Positions 6,085-13,801 of a stretch of DNA of 16,713 nucleotides are shown here, in pieces. Location: positions 1 through 16,713 of the forward strand of contig DAORXQ010000030.1 of the NCBI GenBank assembly GCA_035371905.1, in the 5' to 3' direction. The DNA comes from a bacterium. Lineage in GTDB: Bacteria; Ratteibacteria; UBA8468; B48-G9; JAFGKM01. Position 1 is the stretch's first letter. Each line of letters starts with the position of its first letter. The position numbers and the translations under genes are program-made. The notes beneath the pieces were generated by a model. It made no database searches and was not told the DNA's origin. It saw nothing but the letters and a program-made list of their open reading frames with translations.

Positions 6085-6534
6085 ATGAGGTTTTCTACAA
6101 AGACAAGATATGGATTAAGAGCATTAATTGACCTTGGAATTTATTATGAGGGGAAACCAGTTTTTGTTAAAGATATTGCTAAAAGACAAAATTTATCAGA
6201 AAGGTATCTTGAACATATTATGCTTACATTGAAAAAAGCAGGAATTTTAAGAAGTATAAAAGGTGGTAAAGGTGGATATGCATTTTTAAAAGACCCATCT
6301 GAAATAAGGGTAAGGGAAATCGTTGAAATTCTTGAAGGTACAATATCTCCTGTTGAATGTGTTGAAAAAAAAGAAATATGTGGAAGGAGTGAAAATTGTG
6401 TTGCAAGGGAATTATGGAGCAGGATAAAGGAGGAAATTTTAAAGTTTTTTGATGGAATAACATTAAAAGAACTGATTGAAAAGCAAAAAGAAAAAAATGA
6501 GAAAAAAGAAAAGACAGTTTTTTATGAAATTTGA
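6085..6534 (+). CDS. Rrf2-family Fe-S-sensing transcriptional regulator (IscR/NsrR-like)
   Basis: Rrf2 proteins are winged-helix dimers; members with three cysteines sense Fe-S status, nitric oxide or redox state. The 149-residue product starts MRFSTKTRYGLRALIDL, the typical family N-terminus. The recognition region is around KDIAKRQNLSERYLEHIMLT (29-48), followed by the wing RSIKGGKGGY (56-65). Cluster ligands are Cys92-x6-Cys99-x5-Cys105, close to Cys92/98/104 of E. coli IscR. I chose the ATG at 6085, which has GGAGGG 4 nt upstream, over the ATG at 6073, whose first codons are that same ribosome-binding site. It heads the operon and is followed after 14 nt by cysK. Whether it acts as IscR, NsrR or a cysteine regulator cannot be read from the sequence; the hcp link favours a nitric-oxide or cluster-status signal. 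Confidence 0.93.
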   Translation: MRFSTKTRYGLRALIDLGIYYEGKPVFVKDIAKRQNLSERYLEHIMLTLKKAGILRSIKGGKGGYAFLKDPSEIRVREIVEILEGTISPVECVEKKEICGRSENCVARELWSRIKEEILKFFDGITLKELIEKQKEKNEKKEKTVFYEI

Positions 6535-6548
6535 AAAAGGAGATGATT

Positions 6549-7460
6549 ATGAAAGTTGCAGAAAATATTACAGAATTGATAGGGGATACGCCTCTGGTGA
6601 AATTGAACAGGATTAAAAAGGGAATAGATGCAGAAATTTATGCAAAACTTGAGTTTTATAATCCATGTGGTTCTGTTAAGGATAGAATTGCTGTTAGTAT
6701 GATAGAGGATGCTGAAAAAAAGGGGATTATAAATAAGGATACAATTATAATTGAACCAACAAGTGGAAATACAGGAATTGGACTTGCTTTTGTATGTGCA
6801 CAGAGAGGATATAAGTTAATTTTAACAATGCCTGAAAGTATGAGTATAGAAAGAAGGAAATTGTTATCTCTGTTTGGAGCGGAAATTGTTTTAACTCCTG
6901 CTGATGAGGGAATGACAGGTGCTGTTAAAAGAGCAGAAGAATTACTTAAAAAATATAAAAATTCATTTATGCCCCAGCAGTTTAAAAATCCAGCAAATCC
7001 TGAAATACACAGGAAAACAACAGCTGAAGAAATATGGAGGGATACAGAGGGAAAGATTGATATATTTGTGGCAGGTGTAGGAACTGGAGGAACTATAACC
7101 GGCGTAGGAGAGGTGTTAAAACAAAGGAAAAAAGATTTAAAGATTGTTGCTGTTGAACCAGAAAATTCGCCTGTACTTTCAGGAGGAACCCCTGGAAGAC
7201 ATAAAATTCAGGGAATTGGAGCAGGTTTTATCCCGGATGTTTTGAATTTAAAGATAATTGATGAGATAATAAAGGTATCTGATGAGGATGCAATAGAAAC
7301 AGCAAAAAGATTAGCGAGAGAAGAGGGTATTTTATGTGGGATTTCCTCAGGGGCTGCTGTTTATGCTTCTTTAATTGTTGGTAAGAGAAATGAAAATAGT
7401 GGTAAAATAATAGTTGTTATTCTTCCTGATACAGGTGAAAGATATTTATCAGTTTTTTAA
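6549..7460 (+). CDS. cysK: Cysteine synthase (O-acetylserine sulfhydrylase)
   Basis: A PLP enzyme that makes cysteine from O-acetylserine and sulfide in the cytoplasm. The 303-residue protein is of normal length for CysK. Lys44 in NPCGSVKDR is the PLP Schiff-base lysine, TSGNTG at 71-76 is the substrate loop, GTGGT at 178-182 binds the PLP phosphate, and Ser267 in GISSGAA faces the pyridine nitrogen. The ATG at 6549 is chosen because AAGGAG ends 6 nt upstream; an in-frame ATG at 6543 abuts that site, and the TTG at 6531 lies inside rrf2. No cysE is adjacent, so the acetylserine supply must be encoded elsewhere. Some CysK-type enzymes use O-phosphoserine or cystathionine, which cannot be excluded here. 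Confidence 0.95.
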   Translation: MKVAENITELIGDTPLVKLNRIKKGIDAEIYAKLEFYNPCGSVKDRIAVSMIEDAEKKGIINKDTIIIEPTSGNTGIGLAFVCAQRGYKLILTMPESMSIERRKLLSLFGAEIVLTPADEGMTGAVKRAEELLKKYKNSFMPQQFKNPANPEIHRKTTAEEIWRDTEGKIDIFVAGVGTGGTITGVGEVLKQRKKDLKIVAVEPENSPVLSGGTPGRHKIQGIGAGFIPDVLNLKIIDEIIKVSDEDAIETAKRLAREEGILCGISSGAAVYASLIVGKRNENSGKIIVVILPDTGERYLSVF

Positions 7461-7472
7461 ATGGAGGAATTT

Positions 7473-8234
7473 ATGGAAAAGATTATTACAGAAGGAATTG
7501 TAAAAAGTTTTTTAAATGAGTTTTTGAAAAATACTGAAGTTGATGTTGTTATTTCAGGAGCAGGTCCGAGCGGTCTTGTATGTGGATATTACTTATCAAA
7601 AAATGGAATAAAGACAGTTATTTTTGAGAGACATTTAAAGGTTGGGGGTGGAATGCCTGGTGGAGGGATGATGTTTAATAAAATAGTTATTCAGGAAGAA
7701 GCAGTTGATATTTTAAAAGAGTTTAAGATAAAGGTTAAAAAATTTAGAGATAAATTCTATGTAGCAGATGCAATTGAGACAATTTCAGGATTAACTTACA
7801 GAACTGTAAGAAGTGGAGCAAAAATATTCAATTTAATAAGTGTTGAGGATGTTGTAATAAGGGAAAATAGAGTAAATGGGGTTGTTATAAACTGGACTGC
7901 AACAGAAATTGCAAAGTTTCATGTTGACCCACTTGCTATAATTTCAAAATATGTTGTTGATGCTACAGGTCATGACTGTGAGATATGTAAGATTGTTGAA
8001 AAAAAAGTTGGTGGAATAAGTGTTAAAGGAGAAAAGTCAATGTGGGCTGAAATTGGAGAAAAGGAAATTATTGAAAATACAAAAGAAGTTTATCCAGGAC
8101 TTATTGTATGTGGTATGGCTGCAAATGCATTTTTTGGTTCTCCAAGAATGGGAGCGATATTTGGAGGTATGTTTTTATCAGGTAAAAAGACAGCAGAAAT
8201 TATTTTAAATTTTCTACAGGGAGGCAGGAGATGA
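7473..8234 (+). CDS. thi4: Thi4-type thiamine thiazole synthase, His-type (sulfide-dependent)
   Basis: Thi4 enzymes make the ADP-thiazole precursor of thiamine from NAD and glycine. Yeast-type enzymes give up their own active-site cysteine sulfur and are spent. Archaeal and some anaerobic bacterial forms have histidine there and use free sulfide catalytically. Here the position is His150 in AKFHVDPLAI. The dinucleotide-binding GAGPSG is at 29-34, FERHLKVGGGMPGGGMMFN (51-69) is the family signature, and the C-terminal RMGAIFGGMFLSGKK (225-239) matches. Length, 253 residues, is normal. The ATG at 7473 has GGAGG 5 nt upstream and is preferred to the ATG at 7461, which contains that site. The end overlaps the DUF39 gene by 4 nt. 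The NAD dependence links it logically to nadA downstream. Confidence 0.92.
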   Translation: MEKIITEGIVKSFLNEFLKNTEVDVVISGAGPSGLVCGYYLSKNGIKTVIFERHLKVGGGMPGGGMMFNKIVIQEEAVDILKEFKIKVKKFRDKFYVADAIETISGLTYRTVRSGAKIFNLISVEDVVIRENRVNGVVINWTATEIAKFHVDPLAIISKYVVDATGHDCEICKIVEKKVGGISVKGEKSMWAEIGEKEIIENTKEVYPGLIVCGMAANAFFGSPRMGAIFGGMFLSGKKTAEIILNFLQGGRR

Positions 8235-9424
8235 AAACAATTAAAGAGATAAATGAAAGAATAAAAAAAGGAGAAGCAGTTGTTGTTACAGCAGATGAAC
8301 TTGTTGAATTAAAAAAGTCAGCAAATACAAAAAAACTGGCAGAAGAAATAGATGTTGTAACTACTGGAACTTTTGGACCAATGTGTTCTTCAGGTGTATT
8401 TTTAAATTTCGGGCATTCAAAGGAAAGGATAAAAATCGGTGGAGGGAAGGTTTATTTAAATGGTGTACCTGCTTATTCTGGACTTGCTGCTGTTGATGTT
8501 TATATTGGTGCTACTGCTTTACCAGATGATGACCCGAGAAACTCAAAATATCCTGGAGAATTCAAATATGGAGGAGGACATGTTATTGAAGACCTGGTAA
8601 GTGGAAAGGAAATTGAACTTGTTATTTATACCTATGGAACTGACTGTTATCCAAAAAAATACTTAAAGACTAAAATTACTTTGAATGATATAAATGAGGC
8701 AATTCTTTTTGACCCGAGAAATTGTTATCAGAATTATAATGTTGCTGTAAATCTTTCAAACAGGACAATCTATACTTATATGGGTGTTTTAAAACCAAAT
8801 CTTGGGAATGCAAATTATTGTTCAGCAGGTCAATTATCTCCATTATTGAAAGACCCATATTTAAAGACGATTGGATTTGGAACAAGGATTTTTCTTGGTG
8901 GAGGGATTGGGTATGTGGCATGGTGGGGGACTCAATATAATCCAGGTGTAAAACGAAGGGAAAATGGAATACCTATGGCAGGTGGAGCAACTTTATCTTT
9001 AATTGGTGATTTAAAACAGATGAAAAGTGAATTTTTAAAGGGAGCAAGTTTAACTGGTTATGGAACAAGTTTGATTGTTGGAATTGGAATCCCTATACCT
9101 ATTTTAAATGAGGATATTTTAAACTGGACGTCAATACCTGATGAAGAAATTTATGCACCTATTGTTGATTACAGTTATGACTATCCCCATTCAACTGGAA
9201 AAGTTCTTGATTATGTCAATTATGGACAACTTAAAAGCGGAAGGATAAAAATAATGGGAAAAGAAGTTTCAACTGGTTCTCTTTCAAGTTATAAAAAGGC
9301 AAAAGAAATAGCAGAGATTTTAAAAAACTGGATTAAAAATGGAGAATTTCTTTTAACAGAGCCAGTTTTTTACTTTCCAGGACCAGAATCAGCATACAAA
9401 TTTAAACCGATGAAGGAGGTATGA
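8231..9424 (+). CDS. DUF39 (COG1900) L-aspartate semialdehyde sulfurtransferase for homocysteine synthesis
   Basis: In methanogens this family, working with a NIL-domain ferredoxin, turns aspartate semialdehyde and sulfide into homocysteine, bypassing the MetX/MetB/MetY routes. The 397-residue protein has the family pattern: GTFGPMCSSG with Cys52, a glycine-rich core (KIGGGKVYLNGVPAYSGLA), GTDCYP with Cys139, Cys165, and NYCSAGQLSPL with Cys197; at least one of these conserved cysteines is expected to carry a persulfide. No C-terminal CBS domains are present, unlike some archaeal versions. The ATG at 8231 overlaps the thi4 stop (ATGA) and follows GGAGGCAGGAG. The NIL-ferredoxin gene begins 1 nt after its stop, reproducing the partner arrangement known from methanogens. 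Confidence 0.92.
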   Translation: MKTIKEINERIKKGEAVVVTADELVELKKSANTKKLAEEIDVVTTGTFGPMCSSGVFLNFGHSKERIKIGGGKVYLNGVPAYSGLAAVDVYIGATALPDDDPRNSKYPGEFKYGGGHVIEDLVSGKEIELVIYTYGTDCYPKKYLKTKITLNDINEAILFDPRNCYQNYNVAVNLSNRTIYTYMGVLKPNLGNANYCSAGQLSPLLKDPYLKTIGFGTRIFLGGGIGYVAWWGTQYNPGVKRRENGIPMAGGATLSLIGDLKQMKSEFLKGASLTGYGTSLIVGIGIPIPILNEDILNWTSIPDEEIYAPIVDYSYDYPHSTGKVLDYVNYGQLKSGRIKIMGKEVSTGSLSSYKKAKEIAEILKNWIKNGEFLLTEPVFYFPGPESAYKFKPMKEV

Positions 9425-9425
9425 A

Positions 9426-9830
9426 ATGGAAAAGAAATTTGTTATGCATTTTCCACCTGTTCTTGTTGATAAACCAATGATTTCAACAATTGTAAAGAAA
9501 TATAATCTTGATTTTAATATTTTGAAAGCTTATGTATCACCAGAAGAAGAAGGAACCCTTGTAATTGCTTTTTCAGGTGAAGAGAAAAATGTCTTTGATG
9601 CAGTAGAAGAATTGAAGGAAAAAGGAGTTAAGGTTCAACTTATAGAAAGTGATATAAAGATGATAAGGGAAAGATGTACAGATTGTTCTGTGTGTGTTGC
9701 TTTATGTCCGGTAGGTGCTTTATCATTGAATAGAGAAACATTTGAAGTTAATTTTGACCCTGAAAAATGTATTGCTTGTGAATTATGTATCAAGGGATGT
9801 CCAACAGAAGCAATGATATCAACAATTTAG
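9426..9830 (+). CDS. NIL-domain 4Fe-4S dicluster ferredoxin, partner of the DUF39 protein
   Basis: The N-terminal half (1-75) is a NIL domain (MHFPPVLVDKPMISTIVKKY, ILKAYVSPEEEGTLVIAFSG), an ACT-like fold also found on methionine importers. The C-terminal half is a bacterial-type ferredoxin with two complete clusters: Cys84, 87, 90, 94 and Cys115, 118, 121, 125. In methanogens the equivalent protein is needed with DUF39 for sulfide-dependent homocysteine formation, presumably giving electrons for persulfide reduction. Only 1 nt separates it from the DUF39 stop, and the ribosome-binding site GGAGG lies within the end of that gene, so the two are expected to be made together. Confidence 0.92.
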   Translation: MEKKFVMHFPPVLVDKPMISTIVKKYNLDFNILKAYVSPEEEGTLVIAFSGEEKNVFDAVEELKEKGVKVQLIESDIKMIRERCTDCSVCVALCPVGALSLNRETFEVNFDPEKCIACELCIKGCPTEAMISTI

Positions 9831-9841
9831 CATTCTCAAAC

Positions 9842-9862
9842 TTTGCGAACCGGGTTTGCGAA
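9842..9862. repeat. Intercistronic palindrome/direct repeat before nifS
   Basis: TTTGCGAA-CCGGG-TTTGCGAA (9842-9849 and 9855-9862) is a direct repeat. Its centre also reads as the palindrome GCGAACC-G-GGTTTGC (one G:T pair). It ends 3 nt before the nifS ribosome-binding site AAGGAG (9864-9869). The core resembles the palindrome at 2721-2744. It occupies the largest gap of the operon and could affect nifS translation or mRNA processing. Confidence 0.5.
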
Positions 9863-9874
9863 AAAGGAGTGGAA

Positions 9875-11032
9875 ATGATATATATGGATTGTAATGCGAC
9901 AACTCCAACTGATGAAAGGGTTTTAAAAGAGATGTTACCGTATTTTTCTGAGAAATTTGGCAATCCAAGTTCAATTTATGAAATAGCAAGGGAAAATAAA
10001 AAAGAAATAGAAAAGGCAAGAGAAAATGTTGCAAAATTGATAGATGCTGAACCAGATGAGATTTATTTTACATCTGGGGGGACTGAAAGTGATAACTGGG
10101 CTATAAAAGGAATTGCTTTTGTTTTGAGAAATAAAGGAAATCATATAATCACAAGTCAGATAGAACACCACGCAGTTTTGAATACATGTAAATTTTTAAG
10201 CAAAATTGGATATGAGATTACCTATGCACCATGTGATAAATACGGTATTATTGATATTGATTTTATAAGAAAGGCGATTAAAAAAGAAACAATTTTAATA
10301 ACGATAATGCATGCAAATAACGAAATAGGAACAATTGAACCAATAGAAGAGATTTCAAAAATTGCAAAAGAAAATGATATATATTTTCATACAGACGCGG
10401 TTCAGACAGTCGGAAAAATCCCTGTTTCAGTAAAAAAACTTGGAGTTGATATGCTTTCTCTTTCAGGTCATAAATTTTACGGTCCAAAAGGTATTGGTGC
10501 TATTTATATTAAAAAGGGAACAAAAATAGAAACATTTATTAATGGAGGAGAACAGGAAAAAGGTAAAAGAGGTGGAACTTATAATGTGCCTGGAATAGTT
10601 GGACTTGGTAAAGCAGCGGAAATTGCAATGGAAGAAATGGAAGAAGAAATTAAAAAAGTTAAATATTTAAGAGATAAACTTGAAAATGGAATAATTGAAA
10701 GAATACCTGAAATTGTTATAAACGGACACCCTGAAAATCGGCTTTATAATACTTTAAATCTCTGTGTTAAATATATTGAAGGTGAAAGCATACTTTTAAA
10801 CCTTGATTTTGAAAAAATTTATGCCTCAAGTGGTTCTGCATGTACTTCTGGTTCTCTTGAGCCAAGCCATGTTTTACTCGCAATTGGTCTTCCACATGAA
10901 ATTGCTCACGGCTCTTTAAGATTTTCTCTTGGTAAGTATAATAAAGAAGAAGATGTAGATAAAGTCCTTGAAATATTACCAAAAGTTGTAGAAAAATTAA
11001 GAAAATTAAGTCCATTCTGGGAGAAAAAATGA
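9875..11032 (+). CDS. nifS: Cysteine desulfurase, NifS/IscS family
   Basis: This PLP enzyme takes sulfur from cysteine as an enzyme-bound persulfide and passes it to Fe-S scaffolds and other acceptors. The 385-residue protein has MDCNATTP at the N-terminus, TSGGTESDNWAIKG (66-79), EHHAVL with His98-His99 over the cofactor, Lys200 in SLSGHKFYGPKG as the PLP lysine, and the active-site Cys323 in SSGSACTSG. The CTSG context and length make it group I. The ATG at 9875 is chosen with AAGGAG 5 nt upstream; the frame extends back to 9785 but that part overlaps the ferredoxin gene. It overlaps nadA by 4 nt, as expected if it supplies NadA's cluster, a pairing known from Bacillus. The IscU-like scaffold follows nadA. 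Confidence 0.94.
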   Translation: MIYMDCNATTPTDERVLKEMLPYFSEKFGNPSSIYEIARENKKEIEKARENVAKLIDAEPDEIYFTSGGTESDNWAIKGIAFVLRNKGNHIITSQIEHHAVLNTCKFLSKIGYEITYAPCDKYGIIDIDFIRKAIKKETILITIMHANNEIGTIEPIEEISKIAKENDIYFHTDAVQTVGKIPVSVKKLGVDMLSLSGHKFYGPKGIGAIYIKKGTKIETFINGGEQEKGKRGGTYNVPGIVGLGKAAEIAMEEMEEEIKKVKYLRDKLENGIIERIPEIVINGHPENRLYNTLNLCVKYIEGESILLNLDFEKIYASSGSACTSGSLEPSHVLLAIGLPHEIAHGSLRFSLGKYNKEEDVDKVLEILPKVVEKLRKLSPFWEKK

Positions 11033-11925
11033 TAGAAGAAATTTTAAAATTAAAAAAAGAAAAGGATGCTATAATACTTGCTCATAACTATCAGATACCT
11101 GAAATTCAGGATATTGCTGATTTTGTTGGGGACTCTCTTGAACTTGCAAGAAAGGCAAGCCAGATTGAAGCAAAAATTATTGTTTTCTGTGGCGTAAAAT
11201 TTATGGCAGAAACAGCAAAAATTCTTTCACCTGATAAAAAAGTTTTATTACCTGACCTTGATGCTGGGTGTCCACTGACAGATATGGCAAAATATGAAGA
11301 TGTTTTAAAAATAAAAGAAAAATATCCTGATGCATGGGTAGTTTCCTATGTCAATACAAATGCTATTGTTAAGGCAATAACTGATGTTTGCTGTACAAGT
11401 GCAAATGCTGATAAAGTGGTAAGGAATGTACCGGCTAAAAAGATTATATTTTTACCTGATAAGAATTTATGCTGGTATGTTAAGCAGAAAGTTCCCGATA
11501 AAGAAATAATATGCTGGGATGGATATTGTTTTGTTCATAGATTATTTAAGGCAGAGGATGTTATAAAGGCAAGGGAGAAATATCCAGATTCAGAAATAAT
11601 TGTTCATCCTGAATGTGACCCTGAGGTTCAGAAACTTGCAGATGGTATTTATTCAACATCAGGTATGTTAAAAAGAGCAAAGGAATCAAAGGCAAAAATT
11701 ATGATTATAGGGACAGAAGAAGGGCTTTTACACAGATTGAAAAAAGAAAATCCAGAGAAAGAATTTTATTCTCTCGGTTCATCAAAAATTTGTCCCAATA
11801 TGAAAAAAATAACGATTGAAAAATTATATAAATCTCTTAAGGAAGAGATTTATGAGATAAATTTAAAACAAATAATAATTGAAAAGGGAAAAAAATCACT
11901 TGAGAGAATGCTTGAGTATCTTTAA
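11029..11925 (+). CDS. nadA: Quinolinate synthase
   Basis: NadA condenses iminoaspartate with dihydroxyacetone phosphate to quinolinate for NAD synthesis, using a 4Fe-4S cluster with one open iron site. At 298 residues it is the short form found in thermophiles and many anaerobes. The three ligands are Cys81 (DLDAGCPL), Cys167 (WDGYCFVH) and Cys255 (SSKICPNM), matching the spacing in Thermotoga. Other signatures are ILAHNYQIPEIQDIADFVGDS at about 16-36 (written here as two parts: ILAHNYQIPEI and QDIADFVGDS), SYVNTNA, and HPEC. The ATG overlaps the nifS stop as ATGA. nadB or an aspartate dehydrogenase and nadC are not in this window. Confidence 0.97.
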   Translation: MIEEILKLKKEKDAIILAHNYQIPEIQDIADFVGDSLELARKASQIEAKIIVFCGVKFMAETAKILSPDKKVLLPDLDAGCPLTDMAKYEDVLKIKEKYPDAWVVSYVNTNAIVKAITDVCCTSANADKVVRNVPAKKIIFLPDKNLCWYVKQKVPDKEIICWDGYCFVHRLFKAEDVIKAREKYPDSEIIVHPECDPEVQKLADGIYSTSGMLKRAKESKAKIMIIGTEEGLLHRLKKENPEKEFYSLGSSKICPNMKKITIEKLYKSLKEEIYEINLKQIIIEKGKKSLERMLEYL

Positions 11926-11933
11926 TTTCCCAG

Positions 11934-11952
11934 GGACACCTACGAGGTGTCC
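11934..11952. repeat. GC-rich hairpin directly before the nifU ribosome-binding site, CACCT-N3-AGGTG copy 3
   Basis: GGACACCTACGAGGTGTCC is a perfect 8-bp stem with a 3-nt loop, the strongest hairpin in the window. It ends exactly where the ribosome-binding site GGAGGG (11953-11958) of nifU begins. Sixteen of its bases recur, inverted, at 5998-6013. The 3' arm contains AGGTG and the 5' arm CACCT, which resemble a ribosome-binding site and its complement. Confidence 0.75.
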
Positions 11953-11963
11953 GGAGGGTAAAA

Positions 11964-12362
11964 ATGGAATATACGGAAAAAGTTCTTGAATATTTCAGAA
12001 ATCCAAGAAATATGGGTAGAATTGAGAATGCAGATGGAATAGGTAAAGTTGGCAATCCTGTCTGTGGAGATGTTATGTGGATATATATTAAGGTTGGGAA
12101 GAATGAAAAAGGAGAAGAAATTATTGAAGATATAAAATTTGAAACATTTGGATGTGGAGCAGCAATAGCAACAAGTTCTGTTGTAACAGAACTTGCAAAA
12201 GGAAAAACAATTGAAGAGGCAGAAAAAATAACAAATAAAGAGGTTGTTGAATTTCTTGGCGGGCTTCCACCGGTAAAAAAACATTGTTCACTTTTAGCAG
12301 AAGAAGGACTTAAGGCAGCAATTGAGGACTATAAGAGAAAGAAAAATGAAAGAAAAGGGTAA
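11964..12362 (+). CDS. nifU: Fe-S cluster scaffold, NifU N-terminal/IscU family
   Basis: A scaffold on which Fe-S clusters are built with sulfur from NifS. The 132-residue protein contains the IscU fold with all three cluster cysteines, Cys34 (NPVCGD), Cys64 (FGCGAAIATSS) and Cys108 (KKHCSLLAEEG), and Asp36, which helps release the cluster. It lacks the LPPVK-HC loop's usual variation: LPPVKKHCSLLA (101-112) is the chaperone-binding motif seen in IscU. It has no central 2Fe-2S or C-terminal Nfu domain, so it equals only the first third of Azotobacter NifU; a separate Nfu gene lies at 13802. GGAGGG sits 5 nt before the ATG, right behind a hairpin. The 3' end overlaps the next gene by 17 nt. 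Confidence 0.94.
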   Translation: MEYTEKVLEYFRNPRNMGRIENADGIGKVGNPVCGDVMWIYIKVGKNEKGEEIIEDIKFETFGCGAAIATSSVVTELAKGKTIEEAEKITNKEVVEFLGGLPPVKKHCSLLAEEGLKAAIEDYKRKKNERKG

Positions 12363-12735
12363 GATTATAGAATCAAAAGAAGATAAAGCACTTGTTTTGA
12401 TGGAAGAGAAAGAGAAATGTAAAAGTTGTGGGCTGTGTAAAAAGATTATTCCAAGACAACCAGTTATTGAAGTAGAAAATATTATAAAAGCAGAAGTTGG
12501 TGATAATGTTGAGATTGAAATAAAAGAGGATGATTTGTTTGAAGTTTCTATTTATATTTATGGTTTTCCACTTTTGGGCTTTATACTCGGTATTATTTCT
12601 GCTTATTTTTTGAATAATATGTTTTTGAAGGTTATAATTTTTCTTTTGTTTTTGATTTCATTCTGGGTATTTGGATTTAGAAAAGGAAGGATTTATGGAG
12701 AAAGAGCAAAACCAAAAATTATATCTAAAATATAA
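12346..12735 (+). CDS. RseC/MucC-like membrane protein with N-terminal CxxCxxC
   Basis: The 129-residue protein has a short soluble N-terminal domain with Cys25-x2-Cys28-x2-Cys31, then two hydrophobic segments (about 66-88 and 92-111) and a basic tail (RKGRIYGERAKPK). This matches the SoxR-reducing-system RseC family, whose members usually accompany Rnf electron-transport genes. No Rnf gene is seen here. Start: the ATG at 12346 lies inside the end of nifU; an upstream in-frame start at 12322 would only lengthen the overlap. In this operon it might link the membrane redox pool to cluster assembly or sulfur reduction, but that is a guess from position. Confidence 0.78.
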   Translation: MKEKGKIIESKEDKALVLMEEKEKCKSCGLCKKIIPRQPVIEVENIIKAEVGDNVEIEIKEDDLFEVSIYIYGFPLLGFILGIISAYFLNNMFLKVIIFLLFLISFWVFGFRKGRIYGERAKPKIISKI

Positions 12736-13792
12736 AGATGATTTTGAAGAGGCAAAAAAATACTGGATGGCTTTCTGGAAAGGAGAAATAATTGATAGAC
12801 CTTTACTTATTTTATCTTTTCCAAAAGATGAAAACAAAAAAGTTTCAGGTCCATCTTATTTATCAGGAATGGATGGAGATTTTGAAAAACCTATAAGTCA
12901 ATTTGAAGAGTTTTGTGAAAATACAATATTTTTTGCTGAATCAATTCCATCTTTAAATATTTCTTTTGGACCTGATACTGTTGCTTATTGCGTAAAAGGT
13001 GCTTCTCTCAATGTCAGGATTAAAAGTCAAACTGCATGGATTGAACCATTTGTTGATGACTGGGATAAATTTAAAAAAATAGAAATAGAAAAAGATGGTG
13101 AATGGTATAAGAAATTTATTTGTTTTTATAGATATGCTTCAGAAAGAGGGGACGACAAATTTTTATTACAAATGCCTGACTTTCACACACATATTGATTT
13201 ATTGAGGGCTATAAGAGGAAGTGAAAATTTATGTATTGATTTGATTGAAAGGCCTGATTTTATAAAAAAACTCCTTGATGAAATAAAAGACGTTTTTATT
13301 GACATTTATACAGAAATTTACAGTTCAACAGATATGAAAAAATGGGGAACAACTTGCTGGATACCTTTTTATTCAGAAAAAAAATACTGTACAATTCAAT
13401 GTGATTTTATATGTATGATTTCTCCTGAAATGTTCAGAAAATTTGCTCTTCCTTATATTGAATATGAGACAGATTTTCTTGACCATTCAATATTTCATCT
13501 TGATGGACCGGGTGCTTTAAAACATCTTGATGATTTACTTTCAATTAAAAAATTAAATGCTATACAATGGGTAGAAGGAGCAGGTAATAAACCCCATATT
13601 TACTGGATTGATTTATTCAAAAAAATAATTAAAGCAGGAAAATCAGTTGTAATATATCCACGCTCTTTTGAAGAAATTAAGGTTTTTCATAAAGAACTTG
13701 GACCAAAAAAAATTGTCTATCAACCAGCATGGCAGATTAAAAATTTAAAAGAGGCAGAAGAGATAAAAGGTTGGTTAATAAAAAACAGTTAA
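12695..13792 (+). CDS. Uroporphyrinogen-decarboxylase-like (URO-D superfamily) protein
   Basis: This 365-residue protein resembles the URO-D/MtaA/CmuA TIM-barrel superfamily in the divergent form abundant in Lentisphaerota- and Omnitrophota-like genomes. Family-like parts are the N-terminal YWMAFWKGEIIDRPLL (23-38), MISPEMFRKFALPYIEY (241-257), FHLDGPGALKHLDDLL (267-282) and the following IQWVEGAG. In methyltransferases of this superfamily a zinc site has His-x-Cys; here it is His268-Leu-Asp270, so a classic cobamide methyltransferase zinc site is not evident. It is not a typical haem-pathway HemE. The ATG at 12695 follows AAGGAAGG and overlaps the RseC-like gene by 41 nt; a TTG at 12671 is less likely. 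No corrinoid protein is nearby. The substrate is unknown; its place among sulfur genes might hint at methyl or sulfur chemistry, but this is speculative. Confidence 0.72.
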   Translation: MEKEQNQKLYLKYKDDFEEAKKYWMAFWKGEIIDRPLLILSFPKDENKKVSGPSYLSGMDGDFEKPISQFEEFCENTIFFAESIPSLNISFGPDTVAYCVKGASLNVRIKSQTAWIEPFVDDWDKFKKIEIEKDGEWYKKFICFYRYASERGDDKFLLQMPDFHTHIDLLRAIRGSENLCIDLIERPDFIKKLLDEIKDVFIDIYTEIYSSTDMKKWGTTCWIPFYSEKKYCTIQCDFICMISPEMFRKFALPYIEYETDFLDHSIFHLDGPGALKHLDDLLSIKKLNAIQWVEGAGNKPHIYWIDLFKKIIKAGKSVVIYPRSFEEIKVFHKELGPKKIVYQPAWQIKNLKEAEEIKGWLIKNS

Positions 13793-13801
13793 GGAGGCAA
13801 A

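Noticed and set aside
9785..9874. Longer N-terminus for cysteine desulfurase
   Set aside because: It overlaps the ferredoxin gene and runs through the palindrome; NifS proteins start close to the MDCNATTP motif.
11837..12284. Minus-strand open frames, including a Cys/Phe-rich one of 114 residues, opposite nifU
   Set aside because: The composition is the reverse-complement shadow of the lysine/glutamate-rich nifU codons; no ribosome-binding site or family resemblance.
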